Shown piece by piece: positions 61,807 to 64,000 of a DNA stretch of 64,000 bases. The DNA lies in contig NZ_JBBGZW010000002.1 of NCBI RefSeq assembly GCF_037479095.1, positions 822,707 through 886,706 on the forward strand. The letters are read 5' to 3'. Numbering within the stretch: the stretch's first letter is position 1; every line of letters starts with the position of its first letter. This DNA comes from Pantoea nemavictus (lineage in GTDB: Bacteria; Pseudomonadota; Gammaproteobacteria; Enterobacterales; Enterobacteriaceae). A model generated the notes under the pieces. It was not told where the DNA came from. It searched no databases and saw only the letters and a program-made list of their open reading frames with translations. A program made the translations under genes and the position numbers.

Positions 61807-61878
61807 CGCCTGTTGCATTCGCCAGGCGCGGGGATGACCGCCTTTTGCCGGCAGGTCATCCGTTATTGCTCAATAACG
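61807..61878 (+). promoter_or_regulatory. Three tandem hairpins in the 2OG oxygenase leader
   Basis: CGCCTG/CAGGCG (61807-61828), GGATGACC/GGTCATCC (61832-61861) and CGTTATTG/CAATAACG (61861-61878, 2-nt gap). The last ends at the GAGG ribosome site (61878-61881). They could control translation or mRNA stability. Confidence 0.5.
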
Positions 61879-61888
61879 AGGTGCACTA

Positions 61889-62863
61889 ATGGAAAAGACC
61901 ACTTTTGCTATGCATGAACTGACCAAAGAATCGCGCATGGGCGCGCGCGGCATCGAAGCGGCGCGCGATGTGCGCATCATCGATCTCTCCAATTTTGCCG
62001 AACGTAAAGCGGAAATTGCCGATCAACTGTGGCAGGCCGCCACCGAAATTGGCTTTTTCCAGGTTTCCGGACACGGCATTCCACTCGACGACATCACTGC
62101 GGCTTTTGCTAATGCAGAACGCTTTTTTGCGTTGCCGCAAAGCGCTAAAGCTCGCCATCCGCTGCGCCGCAATGCGGGCTGGGAATATCGCGCACAAATT
62201 CGTCCTTCCACCGGCAAACCCGATCAAAAAGAGTCATATCAGGTAACGCGTCCGCGTATGGAAGGTTTATGGCCTGATGACGTTTTGCCCGACTTCCAGC
62301 ACGATGTGCTGCAGTTTGAACGTCAGTGCTGGGAAGTCGGCATGCGTTTGCTTTCATGTTTTGCTCTGAAGCTAGGGTTCCCCGACGATTTCTTCGCTAA
62401 AGCGCATGAGCCTTCGCGCGAGACCTACCAAAGCACGCTGCGTATGCTGCATTATTTTGCCATCAGCGGTGAGCCAGATGGTCCGTGGCGCGCCGGTGCG
62501 CATACCGATTTTGATTGCCTGACGTTGCTTTTCCAGCGCGATGGGCAGGGCGGTTTGCAGGTGTGTCCGGGCAGAGAGATGGAGGAGCAAATATGGACGC
62601 CGATCCCGCCGCTCGAAGGCGTAATCACCTGTAATATCGGCGATATGTTAATGCGCTGGAGTGACGATAAACTGCCGTCAAATTTCCATCGCGTCAGTAA
62701 TCCGCTGCCGGGAGAATCGGTGCCGGCGCGCTACAGCCTGGCATTTTTCTGCCAGGCCAATGAAGATGTCATTATTGAGGGACCGGAGAAAAAATATCCG
62801 CCTATTTCCGCGCAGGATTATCTGGCCCAGCGTATTAGCGCGAACTTCTCCGGCAAGTATTAA
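61889..62863 (+). CDS. Isopenicillin-N-synthase-like 2OG-Fe(II) dioxygenase
   Basis: 324 residues. Iron ligands His205 and Asp207 (AHTDFD) and His267 (NFHRVS); 2-oxoglutarate anchor Arg281 and Ser283 (RYSLAFF). The N-terminal DIOX_N part spans about 28-130. It is transcribed from a sigma-54 promoter that shares an NtrC site with the 8-oxoguanine deaminase operon, so it probably acts on a nitrogen compound such as a modified purine or its breakdown product (inference). Confidence 0.87.
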   Translation: MEKTTFAMHELTKESRMGARGIEAARDVRIIDLSNFAERKAEIADQLWQAATEIGFFQVSGHGIPLDDITAAFANAERFFALPQSAKARHPLRRNAGWEYRAQIRPSTGKPDQKESYQVTRPRMEGLWPDDVLPDFQHDVLQFERQCWEVGMRLLSCFALKLGFPDDFFAKAHEPSRETYQSTLRMLHYFAISGEPDGPWRAGAHTDFDCLTLLFQRDGQGGLQVCPGREMEEQIWTPIPPLEGVITCNIGDMLMRWSDDKLPSNFHRVSNPLPGESVPARYSLAFFCQANEDVIIEGPEKKYPPISAQDYLAQRISANFSGKY

Positions 62864-62896
62864 ACTTACAGTTGTAAGCCGAAATTGATGCCATTC

Positions 62897-62926
62897 TGTG
62901 CAGGAGAACAAATATTCTCCTGCACA
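62897..62926. repeat. 12-bp perfect inverted repeat after the dioxygenase gene
   Basis: TGTGCAGGAGAA - 6 nt - TTCTCCTGCACA, then AAAAAATT. No T-run on either strand after the stem, so termination is uncertain; it may stabilise the mRNA end. Confidence 0.65.
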
Positions 62927-63102
62927 AAAAATTAGCAGTGTGGAAAATAGATTTTTAACTCAAATACAAGATGTTACCGAAGCGTAAACTTAGGTAAAAC
63001 CAAGCGGCAATTAAAAGATTTCAGCGCGAGGCTATTTATTTCTGCAACTTCTTTACGGTATAAATCACTCATCCCAGTTTCCCTCAGCGAAAACACCAAC
63101 AC

Positions 63103-63654
63103 ATGATCAATTCTGCCGCCAGCAAAGTTATCGCCTGCCTGTTTATTTTCACCCTGGCCGGTTGTTCTTCTAAGTCTTCGCATGTGCCTGCTGAAGAGAG
63201 CGTTGATACCTCGGCAGAGGGCGGCAAGCAGCCCGATTTAATTCCGGTGATTGCCGCACTGCACGATCAGATGCATTCGTGGGAAGGGACCAAATATCAG
63301 TGGGGCGGCACGCAATTAACCGGTGTTGATTGCTCCGGATTTGTCTGGCGCACGCTAAAAGATCGCTTCAATATTCCAATGGATCGCGTCACCACCAAAG
63401 AGTTAATTGCCATGGGCAAGCCGGTGGATCAAGCGCATTTACAGCCCGGCGATTTAGTCTTCTTCCGTATTAAACGCGAGCTGCACGTCGGCTTTTATGA
63501 CACCGATCATCAGTTCCTGCATGCGTCAGTAAGCCAAGGTGTTATGCGCTCATCGTTAAATAATCCGTACTGGAAATCGGTTTATTTAGAGGCACGACGC
63601 TTGCCGAAAGAACAGAACTCTCAGATTAGTTTCAATTATAAAAACAAAGTCTGA
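63103..63654 (+). CDS. nlpC: NlpC/P60-family outer-membrane lipoprotein
   Basis: 183 residues with a lipobox LAGC (Cys21) and an NlpC/P60 peptidase domain: Cys77 in VDCSGF, His128 in LHVGFY and His140 in FLHASVS form the catalytic triad. Such enzymes cut D-Glu-mDAP peptide bonds of murein or related peptides. It has the length of E. coli NlpC. A palindrome follows the stop by 4 bp. The 62927-63102 gap shows no other gene. Confidence 0.85.
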   Translation: MINSAASKVIACLFIFTLAGCSSKSSHVPAEESVDTSAEGGKQPDLIPVIAALHDQMHSWEGTKYQWGGTQLTGVDCSGFVWRTLKDRFNIPMDRVTTKELIAMGKPVDQAHLQPGDLVFFRIKRELHVGFYDTDHQFLHASVSQGVMRSSLNNPYWKSVYLEARRLPKEQNSQISFNYKNKV

Positions 63655-63659
63655 ATCGA

Positions 63660-63679
63660 GGTGCGCATTAATGCGCACC
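63660..63679. repeat. 20-bp palindrome GGTGCGCATTAATGCGCACC
   Basis: Identical to the unit at 7481-7500, placed 5 bp after the NlpC-type stop codon. Confidence 0.85.
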
Positions 63680-63691
63680 TCCGGGAATTGG

Positions 63692-64000
63692 GGCGCCATT
63701 TATGGCGTAATGCCGATCAGTTAAGCGCTGAGCGACTTTCGTTCGCCATCGGCTGAGGCAGTTTCAGTCATGCCGTGCGGCGACCGAGCAGAGGACGCCT
63801 GGCCGCGCCCTCTGCACTCCCGGGCCCTGCGCCAGCCCATCCCGCCGCTTCGCGGTGCCTTCGCTCCCTCGCAATTCCTGACGGACCGGCGGCGATTCGC
63901 TCCTGCTCAGCGCCGCCTCTCGCCGCATCCCTGCGGCTCGCCCTGGAATCCCTCACTCGCTCAGCGGGCTGGGATGTCGCCTCAACACCCGCGCTGCAGC
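63692..64000 (-). repeat. Structured intergenic element, copy C (reverse, cut by window end)
   Basis: The reverse complement matches copies A and B over its full visible length. Its main hairpin is GCAGAGGACGC (63788-63798) with GCGCCCTCTGC (63805-63815); compared with A and B, two base pairs are changed on both sides and one becomes G-U in the sense strand. Reading frames here are not conserved genes. Confidence 0.85.

Overview
The window looks like a chromosomal accessory and catabolic region of an enterobacterium, most likely Erwiniaceae (Pantoea or a close relative). This is an inference from gene content (AfuABC-type, GPH/DlgD-type, HipB, enterobacterial LysR/LacI regulators), moderate GC, ATGA/TAATG-coupled operons and dense small palindromic repeats between genes. 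There is no rRNA, tRNA, CRISPR array, prophage or replication origin that I can see.

Layout. 1-6510: a CUT2 (ribose-type) sugar ABC importer with a TIM-barrel isomerase, an RpiR regulator and a PfkB kinase. 6687-13152: an amino-acid-type binding protein, an M14-like peptidase, a 2OG-Fe(II) oxygenase divergent from a LysR regulator, an SLC13 permease, an AraC regulator and a DUF2000 protein. 13242-18241: amidase plus metallo-beta-lactamase-fold hydrolase divergent from a LysR gene, then an SDR divergent from another LysR gene. 18199-24680: a LacI-type repressor divergent from an AfuABC-like sugar-phosphate importer operon that ends in an inositol-monophosphatase-family phosphatase, with two matching operators. 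24681-29600: repeat-rich DNA around a LysE exporter, a ferric-reductase-like flavocytochrome and a periplasmic lactonase-type beta-propeller. 29653-37738: a urea/short-chain-amide ABC importer under a sigma-54 promoter with an NtrC site and an ANTAR-type dual-hexaloop leader, followed by an AmiR-like ANTAR protein, an AraC regulator and an amidase. 37933-39363: a cysteine-free protein of unknown function. 39463-40671: an IS110-family element whose bridge RNA can be read from the sequence. 40978-47317: a flavin monooxygenase and Met-type ABC transporter cluster, probably for organosulfur use. 47408-52877: a LysR gene divergent from a PRISE-family enone reductase, a small DUF1471 protein, and a GPH transporter plus DlgD-like reductase. 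52918-55926: peroxiredoxin, short DsbD, ECF sigma and NrsF-like anti-sigma in one operon. 56018-56638: intact hipB with three operators but a collapsed hipA. 56704-58981: TetR divergent from a DHA2 efflux pump. 58989-62863: an 8-oxoguanine-deaminase module with back-to-back sigma-54 promoters sharing an NtrC site. 63103-63654: NlpC/P60 lipoprotein.

Most of the DNA serves scavenging: sugars, sugar phosphates, amides, organosulfur compounds and oxidised purines. Nitrogen control (sigma-54/NtrC) links the amide and the oxopurine modules.

The observations most worth following are: (1) the IS110 bridge RNA, whose guides match both its own insertion site and an empty site at 47338-47351; (2) a 374-bp intergenic element in three copies, with compensatory changes in a strong hairpin and a fourth diverged relative in which the hairpin arms are replaced; (3) the NtrC/sigma-54 architecture at 61553-61747 and at 29653-29842; (4) the decayed hipA beside an intact, operator-bearing hipB.
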